Position numbers and translations under genes: made by a program. This document shows, piece by piece, positions 10,351-20,802 of a DNA stretch of 64,000 bases. The stretch is from Picochlorum sp. 'celeri' (taxonomy: Eukaryota > Chlorophyta > Trebouxiophyceae), in contig JAACMV010000021.1 in NCBI GenBank assembly GCA_010909725.1, positions 165,497-229,496 of the forward strand, written 5' to 3'. Position 1 is the stretch's first letter. Each line of letters starts with the position of its first letter. The notes under the pieces are model-generated. The model was not told the origin of the DNA, ran no database searches, and was given only the letters and a program-made list of their open reading frames with translations.

Positions 10351-10423
10351 GAATGGCGTACTGCTCCGTGATGCATGCATGCATCCATTAATTTTATTTT
10401 CATAATAATACATATTTTCATAG

Positions 10424-11137
10424 ATGTCAGCTGATACGAAAACAAAGCGTGGGGCCAAGGGGAAAAAGGCTGTAGCAAAGGCGGACCATGCAGACGACGA
10501 ATTGAGCAACGTTGTGTACGTAGGACACATTCCTCATGGCTTTTATGAAAAGCAGATGAAAGATTATTTCTCTCAATTCGGACATGTGGCCAAGATTAGA
10601 CTTTCGAGGAATAAAAAGACTGGGAAGAGCAAGCACTATGCATTCCTGCAATTTCACACGACAGAGGTGGCCGAGATTGTGGCTGACGCTATGAATGGCT
10701 ACCATTTTTTCGGTCAAAAGTTAGAGGTGAAAGTTATGAAAAAGGCAGATGTCCACGAAGAATTGTTTAAAGGGGCGAATAGAGTGTTCCGAAGGATTCC
10801 TTGGAGGGAGATTGAGGTGAAGCGCCACAATAAGGAAAGAACAGAGGAGGAGGAGAAGAAGAGAGCAGATAGAATGGCACGATTGAACCGAAAGAGGGCT
10901 CAGAGGATTGCAGAAGCTGGCATAGAGTACACATTTGATCCTCTGGAAGATGAGGATGAAGTGCCTGTGGATGCCTCAACGGAGAAAAAGCAGAAGAAAC
11001 AGAAGAAAGCAAAACGCACTGTAGTTGAAAAGGTTATTGAAAAGAAGAAGAAGGAAACAACAAAACCCGCGAAAAAGAGTAGACAATCACCTGTAGTAGG
11101 CCGCATCACCAGAAGCAGGGCCAAAAAGATGACATGA
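10424..11137 (+). CDS. RRM protein, NIFK/Nop15-like ribosome biogenesis factor
   Basis: A 237-aa protein from ATG 10424. One RNA recognition motif covers residues 28-108 (RNP2 VVYVGHIP, RNP1 KHYAFLQF). It is followed by the family-typical PWREIEVKRHNKER block and a long charged helix, then a Lys-rich tail. Yeast Nop15 and human NIFK bind the ITS2 region of pre-60S particles, so nucleolar action in 27S pre-rRNA processing is expected. The start is 74 bp after the ABCG stop, so the two genes are almost back to back in tandem. Confidence 0.82.
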   Translation: MSADTKTKRGAKGKKAVAKADHADDELSNVVYVGHIPHGFYEKQMKDYFSQFGHVAKIRLSRNKKTGKSKHYAFLQFHTTEVAEIVADAMNGYHFFGQKLEVKVMKKADVHEELFKGANRVFRRIPWREIEVKRHNKERTEEEEKKRADRMARLNRKRAQRIAEAGIEYTFDPLEDEDEVPVDASTEKKQKKQKKAKRTVVEKVIEKKKKETTKPAKKSRQSPVVGRITRSRAKKMT

Positions 11138-11571
11138 CCTTGGTTTCACATTTGTTATTACACGCAAAAGGGTAAAAAACGTTGCAAAATTAAGTGTACT
11201 AATTTTTTTGCTCTATATAAAATCTGTTGTTGTTGTTGTTGTGGACTCATGGCTACCACACCTGCTGGCGTGTAAACATGTCCATGGAGAAAAGGCACTC
11301 ATTTCCTTGTCTACGTTCAAATACGTTACCTTGCTTGACGTATCTAGCATTCATCTTCAAAGGCAAGGACATTGCCAAAAGAAAGAAAAGGAGAAAGAAG
11401 AAAAGATAACCACCAAAATGCATCCAAGCATGCATGAGCTATGGCTCATACATCCCTGCATGAAAAACTCAAATCCAGCTGTACCAACGAGCTCCGTCTG
11501 AATATATGTTATCTCAGGCTGATGTTTTCAGAAGATTCATTAAAATTGCGCAACGCAGATGGAAAAACGCC
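11138..11571. other. intergenic region between convergent genes, no supported gene
   Basis: Contains a TATATAAAA at 11213-11221 on the + strand, a GTT repeat and purine-rich tracts. Short frames here are low-complexity and not convincing. A small non-coding RNA cannot be excluded. Confidence 0.3.
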
Positions 11572-12626
11572 CTAGAGAGTTATGGGCTTTGCGTCACCAA
11601 GTCCCAACATGTTCACATTGGATGGGCTAGATTCACAGGAATCTGAAGGCTTGGTGGGGCACGCTTTCACGCGAAGCTTTTTCGAAGCAGGCTGGTGAGC
11701 TGCTTTATCACTCTCAAAAGCAGAATTGATGCTTGCTACTGCAGCTTCATAATCAAGAGACAATGCCAACTTTGGCTTCCTCACTCTCTTGCTACTCTGC
11801 ATAGCCTTTGAAGAAAGGCCATCGCATTTCTCCACATTGGAAGAATTCTGACGAATTATCTCAGTTTCTAATTCGTAGAATCCACCTACGGCGGACACCA
11901 AGAGATCTTCGTCCTCTTCCTCAGAGGCAACTCCCAAGGTTCCGTCCTTCTGGACACTCAAGGTCTTCCAAGCACTTGTTGCCGTGTTTCTTCTAGGAGA
12001 GACTCGTGCATTGGCGGTGTGAGTGCTTTTATCAGACTCGTTCTCAGAAACAGCCTTAATATCATACTCGTTCAACTTCAAACAGTTCAAAACCTCTGGG
12101 TCCAAGTGTCCCATCACATCAGACAGATCTACTGCAAAAGCAATGGCAACCAACGATGTCAGTCGTGCATCCACAGTATCAGATTGCAATATAGCATCAT
12201 TAAATGGCCCAATTCCCCCCTCAAACATGCTCAACAAAGCCCAGTCAAAGCGCGTTCGCCGACCGAATGTCATCGGCGAACAACTGCCAAGGGACAGCAT
12301 TGCAGCAATGCTCACCCATCCACCCCATTAATTATCCAATCTCATGTACAGTGCAACATACCTTCGCCAAATGGACTGGAAAAACCAGCATACGCTGGAA
12401 CTGCCCCCGCGACCCGACCCCGCATATACGGGGACGACTCCAACGAGAACACCTGCATAGATTCCTGAGCTCCTTTGCTTGCCAACTGTTCACTCGAGCC
12501 AAATGAAAAATTTCCACCCAGAGATGGATACATATAATCCTTTGGATCCAGGCTTGTTACGGATTCTAGGGCACTCTGCGGAACACCGAGAGACGAGCCC
12601 AGTCCTGCGTAGATATTCTTGCTCAT
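11572..12626 (-). CDS. orphan protein, two exons, about 314 aa
   Basis: Exon 1 runs from ATG 12626. The only donor that keeps frame with the GGCAG acceptor is GTATGC (exon ends 12394), giving exon 2 from 12283 to the stop at 11572 and a 110-nt intron. A better-looking GTATGT donor 32 nt downstream would put a stop just after the junction, so the exact donor is uncertain. A hydrophobic segment at about residues 85-145 may fold. The rest is Ser/Lys-rich with basic clusters (KRVRKPK, KKLRVK) that suggest nuclear location. I recognise no family. Confidence 0.55.
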
Positions 12627-13148
12627 GCTGCTGGTGTGATCAAATTAATAAAATATACAACTCTGCTCCAAAATTAAATGATAATGTGCGCAAAAGTCTC
12701 CCTTTTCGCGCTCCAAAAGTTTGTTGATTGCTGGCTGATTTCCTCTCGCTTTTCAGCCTCTAGCGCCACTCTCGGGTACCGATTGTGCACCCAATCCAAC
12801 GAATTTGTATTGCTATAGTAAATTAAATATTGGTGTAGGCGTCGAGGGTAGTGTGCACCCTGAATTGGTCGTTTCGCGAATTCGGCACCGTGTGCGGCAC
12901 ATTTGACCCAGGACCGAGATACAATGTGAGTCGACCCTCAGTTGTATCTCCTTGAAATCTCAACTCATATTAAAAAGGTGAGCTCATGGCCATTGTGAGC
13001 AGATCTGTGCCTACCTAGATCAAGTACTACTGTTATTGGTATTACATAGAGGATGAAATAGATATAAATAGTAATCTCACGATTGTGACACAATGGAGAA
13101 CCACCGCAACGACACTCCATTACTTTGGCATTATACTGCTGCGGAACA
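12627..13148. other. 522-bp intergenic region, nothing recognised
   Basis: Lies between the start of the orphan gene and the stop of the glutaminyl cyclase gene. No open frame, RNA gene or repeat is supported. Confidence 0.3.
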
Positions 13149-14270
13149 TTACAGTCTGGCATCCACAGCAACCATGCAGATGTCCTTGATCTCGTCAATC
13201 TTTTCTTGACTCATCGGCTTCCCATCATTCAGGGGTTTCTCTTCGACCGCGAATATCTTTGGCCAGTATTTGCCAGTCAAATACAATCGTGATGCATCAC
13301 GAGGCTTGATAGCAATGCCATTCAACACGTCAGGTCTTGGATCTGACTCTTCCGACGCATCATGGTCCTCGTCGATCTTGTCCTTTAATCCCCGAGCATC
13401 TATCCATCCAACAACCTTTCCGTTCGACGGGTCAATCTTTGCTATGCAGCTCCTTTGGTAGACGTTGCCATAAATCAAACCATCCACCCACTCCAACTCA
13501 TTGATCCATACGACATCCGTTCCTTCGAATGTCACAGGGATCTGCTTCACGAGCGAAAAGTCACTGGGATCGATGAATGAGAGCACATTGCTGGAATCAC
13601 TGAGAATCAAATTGGTCCCATCATCTGTGAGTCCCCACCCATCATCCTGGGTATGTTCCTTCACCTCTCTTCTGCCCAAATCGTCAACATCGTAGACGTA
13701 CGTTTTATTGGATTTCCAAATTAATTGATACAGCTTGCCGTCCAACACGGTCAATCCCTCCGCGAATTCATCAGCAGGAAGGTCTCTCGACCGAATCATC
13801 TCTCCAGACTCAAGGTTGAATTCGGCAACTCTTGAAGCTCCATAAATACCGGCACTCGAAAAGTCACTGTATTCGCAATCGTCGCATCTTTTGTAGATTT
13901 CAATACCCTGCGTGTACACTGTCCTGTCCCTGTCGAACTCTTCCACAATTTCATAGGATGAAAGGACTGGTCCTTCTGGCTGTGGTGGTGGTGGTGGTGT
14001 TTTTGGCTTTGGATCTGGCACCTCCACACCATCATCCTCGAATACATCTTCTGCAAACACCACCGGAGGAGGAAATGATGGAAGAGGAGGAGGCGAAGGC
14101 CTCCTCTTTTTGGAGGGAGGCTTTGGCTTGCGACAACTGTCCCCCTTGTTCTTCTTCTTCTTCTTGGGGACTCTACATTTTTTGGCCTGGACCAATGCGC
14201 CGTGTGAATCCAAGCATGCTACCAACACAAAAATAATAGCTAGCAAGAAAAAGTACGTCCGTAGGCCCAT
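13149..14270 (-). CDS. glutaminyl-peptide cyclotransferase, plant/bacterial beta-propeller type
   Basis: A 373-aa protein with a hydrophobic signal sequence (residues 1-24) followed by a Lys-rich and proline-rich linker (KPKTPPPPPQP). The catalytic domain begins near residue 105 with the family pattern VYTQGIEIY and IYGASRV. Repeated propeller blades follow, for example EGLTVLDGKLYQLIWK, then INELEWVDGLIYGNVY and LNGIAIKP..RLYLTGKYW. Plant-type glutaminyl cyclases convert N-terminal Gln to pyroglutamate on secreted proteins, so the protein probably acts in the secretory route or outside the cell. The pro-rich spacer resembles cell-wall linkers. Family and fold are clear; the substrate is not. 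Confidence 0.85.
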   Translation of the reverse strand: MGLRTYFFLLAIIFVLVACLDSHGALVQAKKCRVPKKKKKNKGDSCRKPKPPSKKRRPSPPPLPSFPPPVVFAEDVFEDDGVEVPDPKPKTPPPPPQPEGPVLSSYEIVEEFDRDRTVYTQGIEIYKRCDDCEYSDFSSAGIYGASRVAEFNLESGEMIRSRDLPADEFAEGLTVLDGKLYQLIWKSNKTYVYDVDDLGRREVKEHTQDDGWGLTDDGTNLILSDSSNVLSFIDPSDFSLVKQIPVTFEGTDVVWINELEWVDGLIYGNVYQRSCIAKIDPSNGKVVGWIDARGLKDKIDEDHDASEESDPRPDVLNGIAIKPRDASRLYLTGKYWPKIFAVEEKPLNDGKPMSQEKIDEIKDICMVAVDARL

Positions 14271-14560
14271 GATGGACTCACGCGGTGTCTACGTGTTCTT
14301 TGTTCAAATGCGCTTCCTTGTGTCCCCTTTCCCTTTCTATTCTTTTTTTTTCGTCTCAACGTTTTCTCTGATCTCCAAAGTGCTGTTCTTTACGATAATA
14401 ATCAAAAGAGTATGCAACAAAGCCCTTTGGAAGCAGCTACACAACGTTCAGCTGCCAGCTTCCACCTCGGGTTCCAAGTGATCTACAGCATCAATTGGTA
14501 ATGTCACCTACTCGACTGCATTCATTCGTTCGTTCATTCATCAGAGGGAGCAACTGGGTC

Positions 14561-15468
14561 CTAGAAATTCATGTAATCGAGGGGAAAAGACCTCATAGAT
14601 GACCGTGAGGGGTTTTTGATTGTGCCAGAAGATGTATGTCCTTGCCCAGAATGGGCCCTTGCATCCAAAATGCCTGCAGTAGGAGAAAGCAATGGAGGAA
14701 AAAAAATGCCTACATCCAGTACATGATCAACGACTGCATACCTTTCTAATTCTCCGCAGTATCCGTGCTCTACTTCTATGATCTCTCTAAACAATTCTGT
14801 ACGCTCTGAGCTCAGTGATGTCCATATTGGTTTGCTCCTATCCTTCAGGTACTCATCAACCACGTCTCTTCTCCACCACGACGAAGCATACACGTACGGC
14901 CTCTCCACCTCATCAGACATTTTAAGGAAAACTTGCCGTCGGACTGTGCGGAATTCTTCTTCTGTCTGAGGAATGTATGCCTTGCCTGGGATTGACTGGG
15001 CAGAAAACAGCCCCACATCTTGCATTTCTAAGCACTCAACTGTGACTGTCTGGCCAGTCATAAGCTGAAGATGTCGAGTCACTGATCCATCGCTTAATAG
15101 TGTGATCTGCACAATACGATACATATGTATGAGACGTGCATATGGACGGACTCCATGACTAGTTTGTTGGATACCTTCCAAGGGGGAGTCAACTGCTCAG
15201 GAAGACTTCCAGGCTGCAAGGCTTCTGCCTCGGATCCTCGCCAAATCAAATTATCTAATCGGTAATACGCATCAGGCATCGCCCAGAGGCGGTAGTGCCT
15301 CGATGGAAACCTATAACGAAACCCACATGTGGCAATCTGGTGATGATTACTTGTGATGGGCGATATCTTCCCATGCCATAACACCGAGGGATTCATCCTT
15401 TGCATTTGAAAACAATGTGAATCACATCGCTTCGGTATCTGCACTAGAACATGGGCAATCAACCCCAT
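14561..15468 (-). CDS. chorismate-pyruvate lyase-like (DUF98/UbiC superfamily) protein, plastid candidate
   Basis: Two exons, 15468-15175 and 15106-14561, with a 68-nt intron (GTATCC donor, TGTGCAG acceptor, phase 0), give 279 aa. The pattern matches the cyanobacterial DUF98 chorismate lyase family: LTPPWK, then LLSDGSVTRHLQ, a strand with VTVEC, an Arg-rich RRQVFLK block, YVYASSWW, and a SKPIW..L....TELFREI segment. These enzymes split chorismate into pyruvate and 4-hydroxybenzoate, the ring precursor of plastoquinone or ubiquinone. The N-terminal ~60 residues are basic with His, Ser and Cys, consistent with an organelle transit peptide. The start at ATG 15468 is the first in-frame Met. The final 35 residues are a Ser/Gly-rich extension. 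Confidence 0.72.
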
Positions 15469-15571
15469 CTCCCGGTGATTGATGGCCACACAGGATGATT
15501 GTTCAGTACTCAAGGTACATTGCCCCGCGATGACCCATTAATTGAAACTTACATTATTATTTCTGTCATAG

Positions 15572-18500
15572 ATGGAATTTATAACGCTCTGTGGGAATGG
15601 GCGCATGTCCTTTACTGGCAGATGCAGTATCGGAAGTGCCAGGCCCTTCCTAGCGTTCCAGTCGTCTACGGGTTATTTGAATCGACGATGCCTATTACAA
15701 AGAGCATCTTCTGATAAAATTCTAGGACAATGTGCACCAGTTGGTAGGGGAAGAGGTGTGAGGCATGTGCTCAGGGCTGCTGCGGAAACGGAGCAGTCGA
15801 TTGGGGCGCAAGCTCCGACAGCGCATGCTCTCCGTTTGAAATATGGAAATAGATATGTACGTGAATGCATTTCTGGATCTGTATGATTGCGTGTTTGTTT
15901 GACTCCACTCTTGCATGCCTCTAATTTTGTTGACGGTTGCTGGATTGGACTCATGATGACTCGCTTCTTGGTGCAGATTACCTTAGAAACTGGAGAAATT
16001 GGGAGGCAAGCGTCTGCAGCTGTCATGGTGACGGATGGGGAGACGGTGCTGTATACCACAGCATGCTCAGACAATGATTTTGCAAGTGATGGCAGCTTTG
16101 CTCCGTTGCAAATCAATTATACCGAACGATTTAGTGCAGCAGGTAGGACGAGTGGGTCTTTTTTCAAGAGGGACTCGCGTCAAAAGGAAAATGAGGTTTT
16201 AGTATCTCGCTTGGTTGATAGACCAATCAGACCCATGATTGCAGATGGCTGGCCTCATAGCATCCAGGTTCTTCAGTGGGTGCTGTCATACGACTTTGAG
16301 AATTCTCCAGAGCCTCTTGCCATCACCGCTGCTGGTGCAGCTCTTGCTCTATCTGATGTGCCGTTGAAGAATGTTGTGGCGGGCGCTCGTGTTGGTTTGT
16401 TGAATGGTGAATTTGTGGTGAACCCAACCGTGTCGGAGACAGAGCAGAGCTCTCTTGATCTTGTCATGGCAGGGACCAAGGATGCTGTGTTGATGATTGA
16501 AGGTTTCTGTGACTTTTTGACAGAGGAGCAAATGCTGGAGGTGAGTCAACTGTCATGTAGGGTATATTGAGTGTGTGTGCTGGTGATGTGAACACTAAAT
16601 CATGGCATCTATAGAAGCTTTCCTTATTTTTCTCAGAGGAAGGCACATGATACCAACATTTAGGACGGTATCTGAGGCACTGTTTTTTATGTCTGATAAT
16701 GCATTCATGCTGTCTTTCTTACGTGTTTGGAGCTGAGGATGAATGTGTCATGTGTGTGTAGGCGGTGCGGCTTGGACAGGAGTCGATTGCTGAGCAATGC
16801 CGATGCATCGAGTCCTGGGCTGATGAACTGGGCAAAGAGAAGCGAGTGGACGATTTGAAAATTCCACCAGCAGGTTTGGATGAGACCATTATGGGAATGA
16901 TTGGAAATGAGATTGAAGATGCGTACAGAAATATTTCAAAGAAGAAGAGTCGATCAGAGGCTGTCGCTGTGTTTAAAGAAAAGGTGAAGGAGAAGCTCGT
17001 GATTGTCGAGGGGGAAGATGAGGATGGGAGATACGATGCAACGACTGTTTCTATGGGATTGAAACGAGTAGAATCTAGGGTGATGAGGAATTTAGTGATC
17101 CGTGATGGGTACAGGGCTGATGGCCGAGGTGTCAAAGATGTGAGGCCAATCTGGAGTCGGGCTGGGCTTTTGCCACGAACTCATGGATCTGCGTTGTTCA
17201 CACGTGGAGAGACACAGGCTGTGGCCGTCACAACATTGGGATGCAAAGCATCTGCGCAAAGAGTAGATTCAATGGCCTCTGAAGAGGACGAAGAAAGAAG
17301 GTTTTATCTGCAGTACTTTTTCCCTCCTTCTTCTGTGGGGGAGACCGGTAGGGTTGGAGCTCCAGGGAGGCGTGAGATTGGTCATGGAAATTTGGCTGAG
17401 CGTGCATTGGTACCTACTGTACCAGAGGAGAAGGAATTCCCGTATACGATTAGGGTGGAAAGTACCATTACCGAGTCTAATGGTTCTTCCTCCATGGCCT
17501 CAGTTTGTGGAGGTTGCCTCTCCATGATGGATGCAGGTATGTTTGTTTGAAAAATACTAGATTGCAGGCCTTACTTCCTTGGCGGGGCGTGACGCGTATG
17601 CGAATGATCACGACTCGAATGCATGTGGGCCTAGAGTTATCGTTGCCGAAGAAGGAGATATCGTAAGGGAGATTTTCCTCTCCATGGAGATTTTCCCTTG
17701 GTTGCTCCTTCTACATCAATCGTCTATTCTTGCATACTAACCAATAACTAAATCATTATATAGGAGTGCCCATCTCTCGAATGGTTGCTGGGGTTGCCAT
17801 GGGACTGATTTTAGAACCAGATGGAAAATTTGTCGTCTTGACAGACATTCTAGGCAGCGAAGATGCTCTGGGAGACATGGACTTCAAAGTTGCTGGAGAT
17901 GACAATGGTGTGACAGCTTTTCAAATGGATATTAAAGTCGAGGGAATCACTCTCGAAATTATGGAGCAAGCACTTGCACAGGCAAAGGAAGGAAGGAAAC
18001 ACATCCTTGCAGAAATGAAAAAGTGCAGCCCTCCGCCTAGAAACATTTTGTCACCATACTCCCCACGAATATCATTCATGACCGTTCCAGTAGATAAAAT
18101 TGGTGCTGTAATTGGATCTGGAGGCAGAACTGCCAGAGGCATTCAGGACGAGACTGGCGTTGAACTCGACTTTGACCAAGATGGCGAGCTGCAGCTCAAA
18201 GGTCCAAGCGATGAGGCTATTGAGCAAGCAAAGAGTATAATTCTCAACATAATAACAGATCCAGAACCTGGAATGGTGTATAGAAATGCAAAGGTAGTGC
18301 AGGTTACTTCATTTGGTGCCTTTGTGGAAATTGCACCCAAGAAGGATGGTCTCTTGCATGTGAGCGAGTGGGATTTCAAACGCACAGCGTCCATCGCCGA
18401 CGTCGTGAAAGAAGGCGATGTTGTGGATGTCATGGTGATTGAGGTGTCAGCATCGAATGGCAAGGTGAAACTTAGCAGAAAGGCTGTTCTCGAATTAGAT

Positions 18501-18848
18501 GGACACAAACCACCGGAATCTGCCCTCCAAGAGGAAGAGGACAAAGAAGACTTGAATTTGCTCTCGAAAGAGGAGCTCAAGCCAGGTGCTATCCTTAGAA
18601 ATGCAAAAGTCAAACAAGTTCAAGGCTATGGTGCCTTTGTCAATGTTGCCAAAGGGAGGGATGCTCTTCTCCACGTGAGTGAATGGGATAGTGAGCGGAC
18701 AGAAGTCATGAATGACGTTGTCTCAGAAGGTGATACCGTGGATGTGATGATCCTCGAGGTGGAGCCAGATCAGAAAGGTAAGAATGGCAAAATTAGGGCG
18801 AGTCGCCGGGCAGTGATAGAACATGACAATAAGAGTAGCAATGAGTAA
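15572..18848 (+). CDS. PNP: polynucleotide phosphorylase, plastid type, with tandem S1 domains
   Basis: Four exons: 15572-15856, 15977-16540, 16762-17536 and 17764-18848 (introns 120, 221 and 227 nt; phases 0, 0 and 1), coding 902 aa. The order is transit peptide (about 80 residues), first RNase PH core starting ITLETGEIGRQAS, all-helical linker, second RNase PH core, KH domain (GAVIGSGGRTARGI, about residues 645-705), and two S1 RNA-binding domains (about 710-785 and 815-890). PNPase degrades RNA from the 3' end with phosphate and can add tails; plastid PNPase matures and turns over chloroplast RNA. Bacterial and plant forms normally have one S1 domain, so the second is unusual. Confidence 0.93.
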
Positions 18849-18853
18849 TGTAA
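18849..18853 (+). terminator. poly(A) signal TGTAA of the PNPase gene
   Basis: TGTAA immediately follows the PNPase stop codon. The convergent PPR gene ends at 18871, so the transcript must end within, or run into, the opposite gene. Confidence 0.45.
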
Positions 18854-18870
18854 CATTCATTTTTTGTACG

Positions 18871-20466
18871 TTAAGGATCATGCAATGTCCTCCATGTATC
18901 TCTCAATACAGTCGTGCTTTCAAGTGCTTTCCAATCCCCTTCTCGTTCATACGTTTTTAACAGAATATTCCAAGTCGCTTCATCAGGATCCACGTGGGGA
19001 TTTTTTTCCAACGAGTCAAACAACTCCTTCACCCCATTCAAATCCCCTGCATCCGACCGGGCAGCCATGAGGGTATTATACGCAATTCTGTTTGGTTCAA
19101 CACCCCTATCAATCATCAAATCCCACACGCTATCCGCCAAATCTCTACTCTTCACAGCCTCTTCTTTTGACACATACGGCACTGTCCTACAACATGCAAT
19201 TGCCGAGGATGCAAGCTCGACTGTGATCGCCACATCATGCTCCTGTACCTGATGCAATACAAATGATACGGCTGTTCGACCAGCCTGAGACCGCCTCCCC
19301 GCCTTCAACAAGGCAACCATGGTATAACTATCAGGCCGTATACCAACCTCTTGTGTCATCCTTTTATACGCCATCAAGCACCCATTGTACTGCCGAGCAG
19401 TCGCATATGCATACAACAGTGCATTCCAATGACTTCTATTTGGCCTATCACGCCCACTATTCTCACTAAACTCGTCTAAAATTGCCTCTGCTGCTGCTGG
19501 CCATCCACACCTTGCATACCCAGATATCAACTGTAATGCCAGCGTGGCATCCGGCCTCAGATCCACCCGTCTCAACAATCCATCCACTGTCCTCGTCTGA
19601 GACCACTTTTGCGTCGATGCCAACGCATGCATCAACGCCGAATATGTCCTCACATCAACCTGTAAATCCCCATCAAGCCGCAACTCCTCCTCCAACGCTA
19701 ATGCCGTCTCCACATCTCCACAGTCTGCTGCAATCCTAATCACAATATTATACCCATATTCATTCAGTGGAAGCCCCCGCATCTTGACCTCCTTGAGTAT
19801 CCGAAGAGCCCCTTTCAAATCCTTAAAAGGACGAAACGTCTTGAGCAACCCTGCCGTGCTCAAACACCCCGGAGTAAAAGGACATTGCATTCTCGACACA
19901 TTCCTCCACGCCCGCACCGCCCTCGCAGGAGGACACCTCGCCGCCTCCAACCCTTCAAACAACTTGAGCAACGAATGCTCATTCGCCATCCCTTTCAACC
20001 GCATCCAATGAAACAATTGCTCCGCCACATCCGGACGCTTATACTTGCCAAGAATTCGTATACACCAATTCAGCGTATTCACTGGCTGTTGCTCCAAAAA
20101 TTCCTCATCAAACTCCCCCAACTCGACCAAATGATGCACAATCATCCCCTGACGAGACACAGGCACTGTAACAGTATTCACATCACTGCTCCTGGAATCA
20201 TGCTTCTTCTTCTTCTTCTTCTTCTTCTTATGCTCGATTCTCTCTCGAGATGCCACATCCCTCGCATCATCCCCGCCCATGCCACCACTGACATGATTGT
20301 CTTTGTTCAAACCATGCTGAACAGCAAGCACACCCCGCTCCACCCCAGTCACCCTCCTTCTACTCAAACAACACCATAAAGATGATGATTGATATATCCC
20401 CACCACTCCCTTTGAATTCGGAACAGAGGCAGCATGGCTGAGAGGCATCCCTCGGCAACATCCCAT
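18871..20466 (-). CDS. pentatricopeptide repeat (PPR) protein, organellar
   Basis: A single-exon 531-aa protein. After a leader of about 110 residues come repeated 35-residue helix pairs of the PPR type, for example NEYGYNIVIRIAADCGD, then DVRTYSALMHALAS and NRIAYNTLMAARSDAGD. PPR proteins bind specific organellar RNAs and guide editing, cleavage, splicing or translation; the target cannot be read from the sequence. An uninterrupted run of nine Lys at about residues 77-85 is coded by a CTT/AAG microsatellite and probably varies in length. The protein starts at ATG 20466; a second in-frame Met six codons later is also possible. The stop is 22 bp from the PNPase stop. Confidence 0.85.
   Translation of the reverse strand: MGCCRGMPLSHAASVPNSKGVVGIYQSSSLWCCLSRRRVTGVERGVLAVQHGLNKDNHVSGGMGGDDARDVASRERIEHKKKKKKKKKHDSRSSDVNTVTVPVSRQGMIVHHLVELGEFDEEFLEQQPVNTLNWCIRILGKYKRPDVAEQLFHWMRLKGMANEHSLLKLFEGLEAARCPPARAVRAWRNVSRMQCPFTPGCLSTAGLLKTFRPFKDLKGALRILKEVKMRGLPLNEYGYNIVIRIAADCGDVETALALEEELRLDGDLQVDVRTYSALMHALASTQKWSQTRTVDGLLRRVDLRPDATLALQLISGYARCGWPAAAEAILDEFSENSGRDRPNRSHWNALLYAYATARQYNGCLMAYKRMTQEVGIRPDSYTMVALLKAGRRSQAGRTAVSFVLHQVQEHDVAITVELASSAIACCRTVPYVSKEEAVKSRDLADSVWDLMIDRGVEPNRIAYNTLMAARSDAGDLNGVKELFDSLEKNPHVDPDEATWNILLKTYEREGDWKALESTTVLRDTWRTLHDP
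20201..20230. repeat. CTT microsatellite inside the PPR gene
   Basis: About eight to nine CTT units encode the poly-Lys run of the PPR protein on the minus strand. Related TTC/GAT repeats recur between 21.7 and 22.1 kb. Confidence 0.8.
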
Positions 20467-20655
20467 ACCAGCTCCTCCTCTCTCTCCTCGTCGTCAGCTA
20501 CTACTAGTCGTATCGTTCTTCCTTGTCAAAAAAACAAAGAGAATCAACCTGATAGTAGCAGTAGTAGTATCGTCGCATCAGGCAGCCCCAAAAAACAAGA
20601 GTACATGGTCTTCTTCTTCTTCAATGTATTCTTTTACGGAAGAAAAGATGTTCCG

Positions 20656-20665
20656 TATATAAAAA
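20656..20665 (+). promoter_or_regulatory. TATA box of Lhca gene 1
   Basis: TATATAAAAA lies 138 bp upstream of the Lhca start codon at 20803, giving an expected transcription start near 20690 and a 5' UTR of about 110 nt. A strong TATA box suits a highly expressed light-harvesting gene. Confidence 0.55.
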
Positions 20666-20802
20666 CATTTCGAGGAAATCTTTCGTCATCTAGAACCAGA
20701 ACCAAGACCCCCTCTTGAATCTCACCGACACGCAACACCACGAACTAAACCAAAAGAAAGAAGAATATCAGATATATACATCCCAGGTATTATCAATCAA
20801 CC

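Noticed and set aside
11208..11501. Possible + strand gene behind TATATAAAA at 11213
   Set aside because: The frame is low-complexity (Val run, Lys/Glu run) with no structure or codon pattern like neighbouring genes.
12342..12361. GTATGT donor for the intron of the orphan gene at 11.6-12.6 kb
   Set aside because: With the available acceptor it shifts the frame into an early stop; the GTATGC donor at 12393 keeps the frame.
20434..20718. Ser-rich + strand frame between the PPR and Lhca genes
   Set aside because: It overlaps the PPR start and the Lhca TATA box and is microsatellite-like; more likely promoter sequence.
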